Source of the DNA: Burkholderia sp. TSV86
GTDB taxonomy: Bacteria; Pseudomonadota; Gammaproteobacteria; Burkholderiales; Burkholderiaceae
Length of the DNA stretch: 64,000 nt
NCBI RefSeq assembly: GCF_001522865.1
Contig: NZ_LOWB01000085.1
Location: 1 to 64,000, forward strand
Direction: 5' to 3'
The translations under genes and the position numbers were made by a program. This document shows, piece after piece, positions 1 to 9,102 of the stretch. The notes under the pieces are model-generated. The model searched no databases, was not told where the DNA came from, and saw nothing but the letters and a program-made list of their open reading frames with translations. Every line of letters starts with the position of its first letter. Positions within the stretch are counted from its first letter, which is position 1.

Positions 1-115
1 GCCTCGTTTCCGTTTCCGTGAAAGAGGCGTGATTCTAGTCAGCCCGCGCCCTTCGCGCAACCCCATATCGAAAAAAATTTCGTCGGCGGCTTTATGCACG
101 CCGATATCCATGCAA

Positions 116-892
116 TCAACGATGCTTGAACGCCGGCTTGCGCTTTTCAACGAATGCGGCCATTCCTTCCTTCTGATCTTCGGTGGCAAACAGCGAATGG
201 AATAAGCGTCGCTCGAAATGCACACCCTCGGCCAACGTCGTCTCGTAAGCTCGATTAACTGCTTCCTTCACCATCATCACGGCCGGCAGCGAAAACTCAG
301 CAATCGTCGCGGCAGCGGCAATCGACTCATCAAGCAACTTGTCAGCGGGCAGGATCCGCGAAACCAACCCAGCGCGCTCCGCCTCCTCCGCATCCATGAA
401 ACGCGCGGTCAGACACATGTCCATCGCCTTCGCCTTCGATACCGCACGCGTCAGACGTTGCGTGCCGCCCGCCCCTGGCATCACGCCAAGCTTGATTTCC
501 GGCTGGCCGAATTTCGCCGTGTCCGCTGCGAAAATGATGTCGCACATCATTGCCAACTCACAGCCGCCGCCCAGCGCAAATCCCGCGACAGCCGCGATGA
601 TCGGCTTGCGGATCTGCCGCACGGTCTCCCAGTTGCGCGTGATGTAATCGCCTTTGTATGCATCCATGTACGAGTACTTGGCCATCATGCCGATATCGGC
701 GCCAGCAGCAAACGCCTTCTCACTGCCGGTGATGACGATCGCACCGATACCTTCATCAGCATCGAACGCCTTCAATGCCGCGCCCAGTTCGTCCATCAAC
801 GCATCATTCAGCGCGTTCAACGCCTTCGGGCGATTCAGCGTAATCAGCCCGACCCGGCCGCGCGTCTGCGTCAGGATATTTTCGTAAGCCAT
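116..892 (-). CDS. paaF: Enoyl-CoA hydratase, probable PaaF of phenylacetate degradation
   Basis: 258-residue crotonase-fold protein of normal length. Visible family signatures are the AAGADI oxyanion stretch near residue 62, [11 protein letters not shown] near residue 108 and FGQPE slightly later; the two glutamates (in CEL and QPE) match the catalytic pair of enoyl-CoA hydratases. The start has a strong ribosome site (GAGGAGG about five bases upstream). It is transcribed divergently from paaN across a 129-bp region holding a TetR-type operator, which argues that it hydrates 2,3-dehydroadipyl-CoA in the phenylacetyl-CoA pathway. A generic beta-oxidation hydratase cannot be excluded from sequence alone. 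Confidence 0.8.
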   Translation of the reverse strand: MAYENILTQTRGRVGLITLNRPKALNALNDALMDELGAALKAFDADEGIGAIVITGSEKAFAAGADIGMMAKYSYMDAYKGDYITRNWETVRQIRKPIIAAVAGFALGGGCELAMMCDIIFAADTAKFGQPEIKLGVMPGAGGTQRLTRAVSKAKAMDMCLTARFMDAEEAERAGLVSRILPADKLLDESIAAAATIAEFSLPAVMMVKEAVNRAYETTLAEGVHFERRLFHSLFATEDQKEGMAAFVEKRKPAFKHR

Positions 893-962
893 CTATTCCT
901 CCTCGATCAAGGCAGCGCGAAACATCGCGCACACGCAAATAATTTGATGCTACCATTCATCG

Positions 963-976
963 ACCAACCGGTCGGT
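963..976. promoter_or_regulatory. Probable PaaR (TetR-type) operator in the paaF/paaN divergent promoter
   Basis: ACCAACCGGTCGGT is a near-perfect dyad centred on ACCGGT (12 of 14 positions symmetric), followed directly by AT-rich TTAATTAAT. It lies in the only divergent promoter region of the phenylacetate genes. Burkholderia phenylacetate promoters are known to be repressed by a TetR-family PaaR that binds a short inverted repeat and is released by phenylacetyl-CoA. Assignment to PaaR is inference; no regulator gene lies in the window. Confidence 0.5.
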
Positions 977-1021
977 TAATTAATCGACATCGATCACTTC
1001 ATCGCACATTAGGCTGCCGTC

Positions 1022-2728
1022 ATGACACACTCCTTGTTCACAAAGCACGAAGCCACGCTGAAGCAAGCCCTTTCCGCGATCGAAACGCGCGGCTATTGGA
1101 GCCCGTTTGCCGAAATGCCGAGCCCCAAAGTGTACGGGGAAAGCGCGAACGCAGACGGTGAAGCCGCCTTCAAAACGCAGCTCAATCAGCCGTTCACACT
1201 CGACCAGCCCGCGTCGGGCGGCACGGTTGGCGCCGAGCAATCGCCATACGGCTTCGCACTCGGCATCCGATACCCGAAATCATCCCCCGACGAATTGATC
1301 GCCGCAGCCGCAAACGCGCAACCTGCGTGGCGCGCCGCCGGCCCGAGCGCCTGGGCAGGTGTCTGCCTCGAAATCCTTGCCCGCCTGAATCGCGCGAGTT
1401 TCGAAATCGCATACAGCGTGATGCATACCACCGGCCAAGCATTCATGATGGCGTTCCAGGCAGGTGGGCCGCACGCGCAGGACCGCGCACTCGAAGCCGT
1501 CGCCTACGCGTGGCAGGAACTGCAGCGCATTCCTGCCGATACGTACTGGGAAAAGCCGCAAGGCAAGAATCCGCCGCTTGCGATGCACAAGCGTTATATG
1601 GTCGTGCCCCGCGGCACGGGCCTTGTGCTCGGCTGCTCGACGTTCCCCACGTGGAACGGCTATCCCGGCATGTTCGCCGACCTCGCCACCGGCAACACGG
1701 TGATCGTCAAGCCACACCCCGGCGCAATCCTGCCGCTCGCAATCACCGTACGCATTGCGCGCGATACGCTACGCGACGCGGGCTTCGACCCGAATGTGGT
1801 CACGCTGCTCGCAACCGAAGGCGACGACGGCGCTCTCGTTCAAGCGCTCGCGCTGCGCCCCGAAATCAAATTGATCGACTTCACGGGCAGCACGCCGAAC
1901 GGCAACTGGCTTGAACGAAACGCTCATCAAGCGCAGGTGTATACCGAGAAAGCGGGCGTCAATCAGATCGTGATCGATTCCGTTGACGATCTGAAAGCCG
2001 CCGCCAGGAACATCGCGTTCTCGCTGTCGCTCTACTCGGGCCAGATGTGTACTGCGCCACAAAATATCTACGTACCTCGCGACGGCATTCGCACTGCGGA
2101 CGGGCACATCGGTTTCGACGAAGTCGCGCGGGCGATTGCCGATGCCGTGAAGAAGCTGACCGGCGATCCGGAACGTGCGGTCGAACTCATCGGCGCGCTC
2201 CAGAACGAAGGGGTCGCGACGCGCATCGACGCAGCGCGCAAGCTCGGCCCAGTGCTCATCGACAGTCAAGCACTCGTTCACCCGGCATTCGACACCGCCC
2301 GCGTGCGCACACCGCTGGTGTTACAGCTCGACGCAGCAGACCATGCGAAGTTCACGCAGGAATGGTTCGGCCCGATCTCGTTCGTCATCGCGACCGATTC
2401 GACTGCGCAATCGCTTGACCTCGCTGGTTCGATCGCAGCCGAACACGGCGCGCTCACGCTTTCCGTCTATAGCACGGATGACGCTGTCGTCGATGCGGCG
2501 CATGAAGCCGCCGTGCGCGGCGGCGTCGCGCTGTCGATCAACTTGACGAGCGGCGTGTTCGTCAACCAGTCCGCGGCTTTCTCGGATTTCCACGGGACCG
2601 GCGCCAATCCGGCCGCGAACGCATCGCTGTCCGACGCCGCATTTGTCGCGAATCGCTTTCGTGTCGTGCAAAGTCGACACCATATTGCGCCCAAGGCCGC
2701 TCCCGCGGAAGCCGGCCAAACGGCATAG
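1022..2728 (+). CDS. paaN: Phenylacetate degradation protein PaaN, ring-opening aldehyde dehydrogenase
   Basis: 568-residue aldehyde dehydrogenase of the PaaN type. It oxidises the semialdehyde formed when oxepin-CoA is hydrolysed, giving 3-oxo-5,6-dehydrosuberyl-CoA. The catalytic cysteine is visible in YSGQMCTAPQN (around residue 345) and the general-base glutamate in YTEKAGVNQ (around residue 308). Unlike E. coli PaaZ (about 680 residues) there is no C-terminal MaoC-like hydratase domain, so oxepin-CoA hydrolysis must be done by a separate hydratase. First gene of the rightward paaN-G-I-K run; the ATG is chosen by family length, and no strong ribosome site is visible. Confidence 0.88.
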   Translation: MTHSLFTKHEATLKQALSAIETRGYWSPFAEMPSPKVYGESANADGEAAFKTQLNQPFTLDQPASGGTVGAEQSPYGFALGIRYPKSSPDELIAAAANAQPAWRAAGPSAWAGVCLEILARLNRASFEIAYSVMHTTGQAFMMAFQAGGPHAQDRALEAVAYAWQELQRIPADTYWEKPQGKNPPLAMHKRYMVVPRGTGLVLGCSTFPTWNGYPGMFADLATGNTVIVKPHPGAILPLAITVRIARDTLRDAGFDPNVVTLLATEGDDGALVQALALRPEIKLIDFTGSTPNGNWLERNAHQAQVYTEKAGVNQIVIDSVDDLKAAARNIAFSLSLYSGQMCTAPQNIYVPRDGIRTADGHIGFDEVARAIADAVKKLTGDPERAVELIGALQNEGVATRIDAARKLGPVLIDSQALVHPAFDTARVRTPLVLQLDAADHAKFTQEWFGPISFVIATDSTAQSLDLAGSIAAEHGALTLSVYSTDDAVVDAAHEAAVRGGVALSINLTSGVFVNQSAAFSDFHGTGANPAANASLSDAAFVANRFRVVQSRHHIAPKAAPAEAGQTA

Positions 2729-2825
2729 CCCGTTCGGCCAGGCTGTCTATCACGCCGTCGTTCGCTACGATGCATGAATCCCCGAGGAGCCGTGCAAGCC
2801 TATCTCGACTGACAGGAGACATTCG

Positions 2826-3617
2826 ATGTCCTATCAAGCGATTCGTGTCGAAATCGATCAGGCCGCACACGTTGCGACGATCGAACTCAATCGGCCCGAC
2901 AAGCTCAATAGCTTTACGCGTGCGATGCATGGCGAACTCCAATCGGCATTAAACGATGTGCAAGCCGCGAACGCGCGCGCGTTGATTCTCACCGGCGCGG
3001 GACGCGGCTTCTGCGCTGGCCAGGATCTCGCCGACCTCGATTCCTCGCCCGACTCGGTAACCGATCTCGGCGCGCTGATCGAAGCGCAATTCAATCCGCT
3101 GATCCGCCGGCTACAGGCGCTGCCGCTGCCCGTCATCGCGGCCGTCAACGGCACTGCTGCGGGTGCGGGAGCCAATCTCGCATTGGCGTGCGACCTTGTG
3201 ATCGCGGCTCAATCGAGCAGCTTCATCCAGTCGTTCGTGAAGATCGGCCTCGTTCCCGACTCGGGCGGTACGTGGTTTCTGCCGCAACGCATCGGCTTTG
3301 CGCGTGCGCTCGGCCTCGCGCTGACAGGTGAAAAACTCTCTGCCGAGCAGGCGCAGCGCTGGGGACTCATCTGGCGCGTCGTCGACGATGGCGAACTCAT
3401 CGACACGGCCACCCAGCTTGCCCGTCAACTTGCCCAACAGCCGACGCGCGCCATTGCCGCCATCAAGCAGGCAATGCGCGCGGGCATGACCAACACGCTC
3501 GACCAGCAGCTCGACCTCGAACGAGACCTGCAACGCGAGCTTGGGCAATCGCACGACTATTCGGAAGGTGTCCGGGCATTCATCGAAAAGCGCGCGCCCC
3601 GATTCGAGGGGCGCTGA
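2826..3617 (+). CDS. paaG: PaaG, 1,2-epoxyphenylacetyl-CoA isomerase (crotonase family)
   Basis: 263-residue crotonase-fold protein. Sequence features are GRGFCAGQDLADL (oxyanion region, around residue 58), GTAAGAGANLALACDLV (around residue 105) and LVPDSGGTWFLP, whose aspartate matches the catalytic residue of PaaG isomerases rather than the Glu pair of hydratases. It isomerises ring-1,2-epoxyphenylacetyl-CoA to oxepin-CoA. AGGAG lies seven bases before the ATG. It follows paaN by 97 bp and ends one base before the paaI start, indicating co-translation. Confidence 0.87.
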   Translation: MSYQAIRVEIDQAAHVATIELNRPDKLNSFTRAMHGELQSALNDVQAANARALILTGAGRGFCAGQDLADLDSSPDSVTDLGALIEAQFNPLIRRLQALPLPVIAAVNGTAAGAGANLALACDLVIAAQSSSFIQSFVKIGLVPDSGGTWFLPQRIGFARALGLALTGEKLSAEQAQRWGLIWRVVDDGELIDTATQLARQLAQQPTRAIAAIKQAMRAGMTNTLDQQLDLERDLQRELGQSHDYSEGVRAFIEKRAPRFEGR

Positions 3618-3618
3618 G

Positions 3619-4077
3619 ATGCCCGAGTATTCCGCAACCGGCGCGCTGCCGGCCGAAGCGCTCGCCGAAACCGTCGCCCAGGCGATGTATGCCGCCGACA
3701 CCTGCAGCCGGGCGCTCGGCATCGAACTGCTCGAGGTACGGCCCGGCTATGCGCGCATGCGCATGCCCGTTAGACCTGACTTTCTGAACGGCCACCAGAT
3801 CTGCCATGGAGGGCTCATCTTCACGCTGGCGGACTCGGCGTTCGCGTTCGCATGTAATTCATACAACGTCAATACGGTAGCAGCCGGTTGTTCGATCGAA
3901 TTCCTGCGGCCGGCAGCGGCAGGCGACACGCTTACCGCGGAAGCGAGAGAGCAGGCATTGAATGGGCGGCATGGCATCTATGACATTCAGGTAACGAATC
4001 AGGCCGGTGAAATTGTCGCAATGTTCCGCGGTAAATCAGCCCGAATTGCGGGAACCGTCGTCCCGCGAGATCGATAG
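3619..4077 (+). CDS. paaI: PaaI hotdog-fold acyl-CoA thioesterase
   Basis: 152 residues, the usual size for PaaI. The hotdog core NGHQICHGGLIFTLADSA (around residues 55-72) contains the conserved His-Gly-Gly and the catalytic Asp of the family. PaaI is thought to rescue CoA by hydrolysing dead-end hydroxyphenylacetyl-CoA products. The ATG at 3619 begins two bases after the paaG stop codon; a longer in-frame extension into paaG exists but would overlap a well-conserved C-terminus and is rejected. Confidence 0.88.
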   Translation: MPEYSATGALPAEALAETVAQAMYAADTCSRALGIELLEVRPGYARMRMPVRPDFLNGHQICHGGLIFTLADSAFAFACNSYNVNTVAAGCSIEFLRPAAAGDTLTAEAREQALNGRHGIYDIQVTNQAGEIVAMFRGKSARIAGTVVPRDR

Positions 4078-4120
4078 CCTCGTTTTACGCGAACGGCCTA
4101 TAAAAATATCGGAGACAACC

Positions 4121-5419
4121 ATGCCCCCATCGCTTCCGCTAGAACCCATCGAACAAGCGAGCCGGGACGAATTGCTCGCACTTCAGCTCGAACGGCTCAA
4201 ATGGTCGCTCGCGCATGCATACGAGCATTCGCCCGTCTACCGTCGCAAATTCGACGCGGCGGGGGTTCATCCGAACGATTTGAAAACGCTCGCCGATTTA
4301 TCCCACTTCCCGTTTACGGCCAAGCAAGACTTGCGCGACAACTATCCGTTCGGCATGTTCGCCGTGCCACCCGAGCGGATCTCGCGCATTCACGCATCGT
4401 CGGGCATGACAGGCAAGCCGACCGTGGTCGGCTACACGGCGCGCGACATCGACACGTGGGCCGGCGTCGTCGCGCGGTCTATCCGCGCGGCAGGCGCGCG
4501 GCCCGGCGACAAGGTCCATGTCAGTTACGGCTACGGTCTCTTCACAGGCGGCCTCGGCGCGCACTACGGCGCGGAGCGCGCCGGGCTCACCGTCATCCCG
4601 TTCGGCGGCGGCCAGACGGAAAAACAGGTGCAGCTCATTCAGGATTTCCGGCCCGATATCATCATGGTGACGCCGAGCTACATGCTGTCGATCGTCGATG
4701 AGATGGAGCGGCAGCATCTCGATCCTGCCCAGTGCTCGCTGCGCATTGGCATCTTTGGTGCGGAACCATGGACCAACGATATGCGGCAGGCGATCGAGCG
4801 CCGGGTTGGAATCGACGCCGTCGACATTTATGGGCTGTCTGAAGTGATCGGTCCGGGCGTCGCGTCGGAATGCGTCGAAACGAAGGACGGCCCGACGATC
4901 TGGGAAGATCATTTCTATCCGGAGATCATCGATCCGGATACCGGCGAAGCGCTGCCTGATGGTGAATTCGGCGAGCTGGTGTTTACTTCGCTCACCAAGG
5001 AGGCAATGCCGATCATTCGTTACCGCACGCGTGATCTGACGCGGCTATTGCCAGGCACAGCGCGCACGATGCGACGGATGGACAAAATTACCGGCCGTTG
5101 CGATGACATGATGATCGTGCGCGGCGTCAATGTGTTTCCGACTCAGCTCGAAGAACAGCTATTCAAGCAGCACGTATTTGCGCCGCACTATCAGATCGTG
5201 CTGACAAAGGACGGGCCGCTCGACGTGCTGACGCTCAATATCGAGCCCAATTCGGACATTTCGCCAGACGCGGCCGCGATCGAAGCGGGCCGCCGGGCGC
5301 TTGCACATGACATCAAGGCGATGGTCGGCGTGACGGCGATCATCGACGTGCTGCCTGTCGGCGGTATCGAGCGCTCCGTGGGTAAAGCACGCCGAATCGT
5401 CGACAAGCGTCGGCCGTGA
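4121..5419 (+). CDS. paaK: Phenylacetate-CoA ligase PaaK
   Basis: 432 residues, matching PaaK. It activates phenylacetate to phenylacetyl-CoA, the first committed step of the pathway. The AMP-binding loop SSGMTGKPTVVGYT (around residue 94) and the C-terminal hinge GRCDDMMIVRGVNVFPTQ (around residue 330) are clear. GGAGAC lies just before the ATG at 4121. It is the last paa gene here; the ring-epoxidase genes paaABCDE and paaH/paaJ are not in the window and must lie elsewhere. A tandem heptamer repeat follows 21 bases after the stop. Confidence 0.93.
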   Translation: MPPSLPLEPIEQASRDELLALQLERLKWSLAHAYEHSPVYRRKFDAAGVHPNDLKTLADLSHFPFTAKQDLRDNYPFGMFAVPPERISRIHASSGMTGKPTVVGYTARDIDTWAGVVARSIRAAGARPGDKVHVSYGYGLFTGGLGAHYGAERAGLTVIPFGGGQTEKQVQLIQDFRPDIIMVTPSYMLSIVDEMERQHLDPAQCSLRIGIFGAEPWTNDMRQAIERRVGIDAVDIYGLSEVIGPGVASECVETKDGPTIWEDHFYPEIIDPDTGEALPDGEFGELVFTSLTKEAMPIIRYRTRDLTRLLPGTARTMRRMDKITGRCDDMMIVRGVNVFPTQLEEQLFKQHVFAPHYQIVLTKDGPLDVLTLNIEPNSDISPDAAAIEAGRRALAHDIKAMVGVTAIIDVLPVGGIERSVGKARRIVDKRRP

Positions 5420-5439
5420 AGCGAGATTCGTCTTTTTGA

Positions 5440-5488
<49 letters not shown>

Positions 5489-5680
5489 AAAAAATAATGG
5501 AGTATTGGACGCATGAGTCAATAACCGCCGGCTCGCGCCGGCAACGCACGCCATCACGCATCGCATCCAATCAGGCAAACCAACCGGCCCCGGCCGGACG
5601 AAACCTCACGCGAAAAACGAGTCGCGTGCCTCTGCCCGCCCAGCCGGCGGGCCGCTCGCGCCAGCCCCCAACGTCATCGC

Positions 5681-6796
5681 TTACGAATTCGGGAAAAGCA
5701 GCCACATCCGGCCGACCTGCTTCATCCGCCCAGCCTGATCGCCCGCGTCGTCGCCGAGCCCCCAAAAATAGTCGGCACGCACGCCGCCCTTGATCGCGGT
5801 TCCCGTATCCTGCGCGAACACGAGCCGGTTGAGCGGTGCGTTCGTCATCGGCCGCGTCGTCTGCAGGAATACCGGCGTGCCGAGCGGAATCGACGACGGA
5901 TCGACCGCGATCGACCGCTCAGGCGTGAGCGGCACGCCAAGCGCGCCGACCGGACCGTCCGCGCCGCCTTGCGGAACGGCTTCCTGCGACGGCATTTCAC
6001 GGAAAAACACGAAGCGCGGATTGGTGTCGAGCAGCGCATCGACCCTGGCCGGATTCGCGCGCGCCCACGCCTTGATCCCCTGCATCGTCGCCTGTCCGGC
6101 GCTGAGTTCGCCACGATCGAGCAGCCATTTGCCGATCGAGCGGTACGGCTGATTGTTCGTGCCGCCATAGCCGACGCGCATCACTGTGCCGTCGTCGAGC
6201 ACGACCCGCCCAGAACCCTGCACTTGCAGGAAAAACGCTTCGATCGGATCGTCGACCCACACGAGTTCGTTGCCATTCAGTACGCCGGAGCGCATGAGCT
6301 GCGCGCGCGCTGGCAGCGGCGCGCCCGCCCGGTAGCCGGCGGGCCAGCGATAGAGCGCGTACTGGTACGCGCCGCGCCTCACCCGCGAGCCGCGCAGCAG
6401 CGGCTCGTAGTAGCCGGTCACGAGACCGTCGAGCGTGCCGTCGTTATTCGCGAACTGGAACGGCGTGAAATACGTCTCGAAGAACGTGCGTGCGCTGCCG
6501 ACGTCGAGATCGTCGAGCCGCGCGGCCGCGGCGCACGCACGCCGCCAGTTCGGCTGGCGCTCGAGACGCACGCAATTTTGCCGCAGCGCGATCGTCGCGC
6601 CGACCAGGCTGTCGTCCTGCCAGCCCGGCACCTGCTGCCATGCCACCGGCGTCAGCCGAGCGGCGGCGATCTGCCCCGGCACGATCGCGGCGCCTGTCGG
6701 CGGCTTCGTGCGCACCGGCGAGCCGCCGCATGCGGCCAGAAGCACGGCGGCCACCGCAGCAGCAGCCCACCCGGCAAACCGCCGGCTAAAACTCAT
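5681..6796 (-). CDS. mltA: Membrane-bound lytic murein transglycosylase A (lipoprotein)
   Basis: 371 residues from the ATG at 6796. The N-terminus is a lipoprotein signal with lipobox LLAAC (Cys around residue 23), so it should be anchored in the outer membrane. The MltA domain is recognisable from TGYYEPLLRGS, and the C-terminal 3D domain from DPSSIPLGTPVF and FAQDTGTAIKGGVRADYFWG with its conserved aspartates. It cleaves peptidoglycan glycan strands to 1,6-anhydro products. A longer in-frame extension upstream exists, but the signal peptide fixes this start. Divergent from a 47-residue membrane protein only 28 bp away. Confidence 0.93.
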   Translation of the reverse strand: MSFSRRFAGWAAAAVAAVLLAACGGSPVRTKPPTGAAIVPGQIAAARLTPVAWQQVPGWQDDSLVGATIALRQNCVRLERQPNWRRACAAAARLDDLDVGSARTFFETYFTPFQFANNDGTLDGLVTGYYEPLLRGSRVRRGAYQYALYRWPAGYRAGAPLPARAQLMRSGVLNGNELVWVDDPIEAFFLQVQGSGRVVLDDGTVMRVGYGGTNNQPYRSIGKWLLDRGELSAGQATMQGIKAWARANPARVDALLDTNPRFVFFREMPSQEAVPQGGADGPVGALGVPLTPERSIAVDPSSIPLGTPVFLQTTRPMTNAPLNRLVFAQDTGTAIKGGVRADYFWGLGDDAGDQAGRMKQVGRMWLLFPNS

Positions 6797-6824
6797 ACAA
6801 TGTCTGTTGTTGATGGAAACTGCC

Positions 6825-6968
6825 ATGTCCGATCTGCTCGACCAATACCCAATGCTCATCTTCGCGCTGGAATCTTTGCTGGCGCTCGCGCTACTCGTCT
6901 TCATCGTCTTCTGGACGACCTCGGGCAAAAAGAAATCGTCCAACCAGCCCGACAAGCCCCAGCGCTGA
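6825..6968 (+). CDS. Small single-pass membrane protein (47 aa), function unknown
   Basis: Short frame of 47 codons. An acidic N-terminus MSDLLDQYP is followed by one hydrophobic helix (about residues 10-31, LIFALESLLALALLVFIVFW) and a lysine/polar tail SGKKKSSNQPDKPQR. Another in-frame ATG lies four codons upstream at 6813, so the start is uncertain. It is arranged head to head with mltA. Hydrophobic character, sensible codon use and absence of any competing gene support it, but I do not recognise a family. Confidence 0.55.
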   Translation: MSDLLDQYPMLIFALESLLALALLVFIVFWTTSGKKKSSNQPDKPQR

Positions 6969-7026
6969 ACGCGCCCCCTCCCGACATTCATCCTGCCGCT
7001 AGCCGGCGCGGCCGCCGCGGCACGCT

Positions 7027-7401
7027 TCAATGCAGCGTACGCGGCATATGCAGCGCAAACTCTTCGACAGGCGCCTCGAAACGCTCGCCGTCCTCCGCGA
7101 CACAAAAGTACGCGCCGCGCATCGTACCCACCGGCGTCGCGATCACGGCCCAACTCGTATACTCGAACTGCTCGCCCGGCTGCAAAAGCGGCTGATGGCC
7201 GACTACGCCGAGCCCCTTGACCTCCTGCACGTCATTCTCGCTGTCCGTAATGATCCAGTGCCGCGCAATCAGCTGCGCGGCGACCTGCCCGGTATTCCGT
7301 ATCGTCAGCGTGTACGCGAATGCGTATTGACGGCGCTCGGGGTCGGATTGTTCCGGCAAATAGCACGTCTTCACCGACACGCTGAATTGGTACTGGCTCA
7401 T
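7027..7401 (-). CDS. apaG: ApaG domain protein (Co2+/Mg2+ efflux-associated)
   Basis: 124 residues, the standard ApaG length, starting MSQYQFSVSVKTCYLPEQS. Conserved ApaG blocks are visible: YTLTIRNTGQVAAQLIARHWIITD, EVKGLGVVGHQPLLQPGEQF and GTMRGAYFCVAEDG. ApaG is an immunoglobulin-like beta-sandwich protein linked to divalent-cation resistance in Salmonella; its biochemical role is not settled. Longer in-frame starts upstream lack conserved sequence. It diverges from rpe. Confidence 0.93.
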   Translation of the reverse strand: MSQYQFSVSVKTCYLPEQSDPERRQYAFAYTLTIRNTGQVAAQLIARHWIITDSENDVQEVKGLGVVGHQPLLQPGEQFEYTSWAVIATPVGTMRGAYFCVAEDGERFEAPVEEFALHMPRTLH

Positions 7402-7582
7402 GATGGTCTCGTCAGGGTCGCCGCACGCGTCCGGCGCGGGCTTGCGCACGCGCCGCCGTCGCCGCATTGGTCGGCATTCTGCTTGATGAGGCTCTGGCCC
7501 GCAACCGGGCGGCACGCGCATGGGCGGTAAAATGGCGTCTTTCGTCGCATCGCGGCGCTCCCCACGCACGCTCCTGAAAGCC

Positions 7583-8269
7583 ATGACGCAATTTCGCATC
7601 GCCCCCAGCATCCTGTCAGCCGACTTCGCGCGGCTCGGCGAAGAAGTCCGCAACGTGATCGCCGCCGGCGCAGACTGGATCCATTTCGACGTGATGGACA
7701 ACCATTATGTGCCGAACCTGACGATCGGCCCGCTCGTTTGCGAAGCGATCCGCCCGCACGTGCAGGCGCCGATCGACGTGCATCTGATGGTTCGGCCGGT
7801 CGACCGGATCGTGCCGGATTTCACGAAGGCGGGCGCGAACGTGATCAGCTTTCACCCGGAGGCGTCGGACCATATCGATCGCACGCTCGGCCTGATCCGC
7901 GACCACGGCTGCAAGGCGGGCCTCGTGTTCAATCCGGCGACGCCGCTCAATTACCTCGATCACGTGATGGATCGCGTGGATCTCGTGCTGATCATGTCGG
8001 TGAACCCTGGCTTCGGCGGCCAATCGTTCATTCCGCACGCGCTCGAGAAGCTGCGCGAAGCGCGCGCGCGGATCGACGCATATACCGAGCGCACCGGCCG
8101 CGAGATCCATCTCGAGATCGACGGCGGCGTGAAGGTGGACAACATCGCCGAGATTGCCGCGGCAGGCGCGGACACGTTCGTCGCGGGCTCGGCGATCTTC
8201 GGCAAGCCTGACTATCGGCAGGTCATCGGCGAGATGCGCGACGCGCTCGCCGCCGTCAAGCGCGCGTGA
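7583..8269 (+). CDS. rpe: Ribulose-phosphate 3-epimerase
   Basis: 228 residues, a TIM barrel. [16 protein letters not shown] opens the protein; [18 protein letters not shown] carries the metal/catalytic Asp and His, [10 protein letters not shown] binds phosphate, and LEIDGGV supplies the second catalytic Asp. It interconverts ribulose-5-phosphate and xylulose-5-phosphate. Its stop overlaps the GTG start of gph (GTGA), so the two are translationally coupled. TAAAAT at 7528-7533 is a possible -10 element, with no convincing -35. Confidence 0.95.
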   Translation: MTQFRIAPSILSADFARLGEEVRNVIAAGADWIHFDVMDNHYVPNLTIGPLVCEAIRPHVQAPIDVHLMVRPVDRIVPDFTKAGANVISFHPEASDHIDRTLGLIRDHGCKAGLVFNPATPLNYLDHVMDRVDLVLIMSVNPGFGGQSFIPHALEKLREARARIDAYTERTGREIHLEIDGGVKVDNIAEIAAAGADTFVAGSAIFGKPDYRQVIGEMRDALAAVKRA

Positions 8270-8994
8270 CGGCGATGGCAATGCTCCCTCGCCTTGCCGC
8301 CGCGCCGCGGATCGACGCGGCGCTGATCGATCTCGACGGCACGATGGTCGACACTGCTGACGATTTCACGGCCAGCTTGAATGCAATGCTTGCCCGCCTC
8401 GGCGCGCCGGCGGCAACGCGCGACGAAGTGATGCACTACGTCGGCAAAGGCTCGGAGAACCTGATCCAGCGCGTCCTGGCGCCGCGCTTTGCGCAGCCCG
8501 AGGCGCAAGCGCGCTTCGCCGAGGCGCTTGCGCTCTATCAGGACGAGTACGCGAAGATCAACGGCCGCCACACGCGGCTTTATCCGGATGTCGCCGCAGG
8601 CTTGCAAGCGATGCACGATGCGGGCCTGAAACTCGCGTGCGTGACGAACAAGCCGCACCGCTTCGCGGCTGAGCTGCTCGCGCAATATCGGCTGGTCGGC
8701 TATTTTTCAGCGGTGCTCGGCGGCGACAGCCTGCCGCGCAAAAAGCCCGACCCGGCGCCGATGCTCGCCGCGTGCGATGCGCTCGGCGTCGCGCCGCATG
8801 CGGCGGTCGCGATCGGCGACTCGGAAAACGACGCGCTCGCCGGCCGCGCGGCCGGCATGGCGACGCTGACCGTACCGTATGGCTACAACCATGGCAAAGC
8901 TATACAAATGATCGAATCGGATGGTATAGTCGATTCACTTCTGGCCGCCGCGCAAGCAATTGCCGCACACAATTCGGCCAGTTCAGCCGTTTGA
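8266..8994 (+). CDS. gph: Phosphoglycolate phosphatase (HAD superfamily)
   Basis: 242 residues from the GTG overlapping the rpe stop; ATG codons at 8275 and 8281 are alternative starts. HAD motifs are complete: [12 protein letters not shown] (nucleophile Asp), CVTNKPHRF (motif II), KKPDPAPM (motif III) and [16 protein letters not shown] (motif IV). It dephosphorylates 2-phosphoglycolate. The rpe-gph-trpE order is the classical one in proteobacteria, and here trpE follows after the leader region. Confidence 0.92.
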   Translation: MTAMAMLPRLAAAPRIDAALIDLDGTMVDTADDFTASLNAMLARLGAPAATRDEVMHYVGKGSENLIQRVLAPRFAQPEAQARFAEALALYQDEYAKINGRHTRLYPDVAAGLQAMHDAGLKLACVTNKPHRFAAELLAQYRLVGYFSAVLGGDSLPRKKPDPAPMLAACDALGVAPHAAVAIGDSENDALAGRAAGMATLTVPYGYNHGKAIQMIESDGIVDSLLAAAQAIAAHNSASSAV

Positions 8995-9013
8995 TCATTT
9001 TTCTTCCATCCGC

Positions 9014-9088
9014 ATGTTTCTGAACAAAAAACGGAGTCTGAGCAGCATCGACCGGGGAGCCTGGCCCTGGCGTCGCTGGTCGCGCTAA
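9014..9088 (+). CDS. trpL: trp leader peptide TrpL (24 aa, three Trp codons)
   Basis: Short frame starting ATG at 9014 and ending TAA at 9086-9088. Its 24 codons include TGG at codons 17, 19 and 22, inside AWPWRRWSR just before the stop. It lies between gph and trpE and is followed within 15 bases by a strong intrinsic terminator. That combination is the hallmark of ribosome-mediated attenuation: ribosomes stalling on the Trp codons when charged tRNA-Trp is scarce would favour an antiterminator. No strong ribosome site is visible. Not long enough for routine gene callers. Confidence 0.82.
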   Translation: MFLNKKRSLSSIDRGAWPWRRWSR

Positions 9089-9102
9089 CCTCAATGAGGT
9101 AC

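Noticed and set aside
8901-8930. TATACA/TATAGT sequences in the 3' end of gph as a trpE promoter
   Set aside because: Reasonable -10 hexamers but no acceptable -35 at proper spacing; left out as unsupported although a promoter before the leader must exist.
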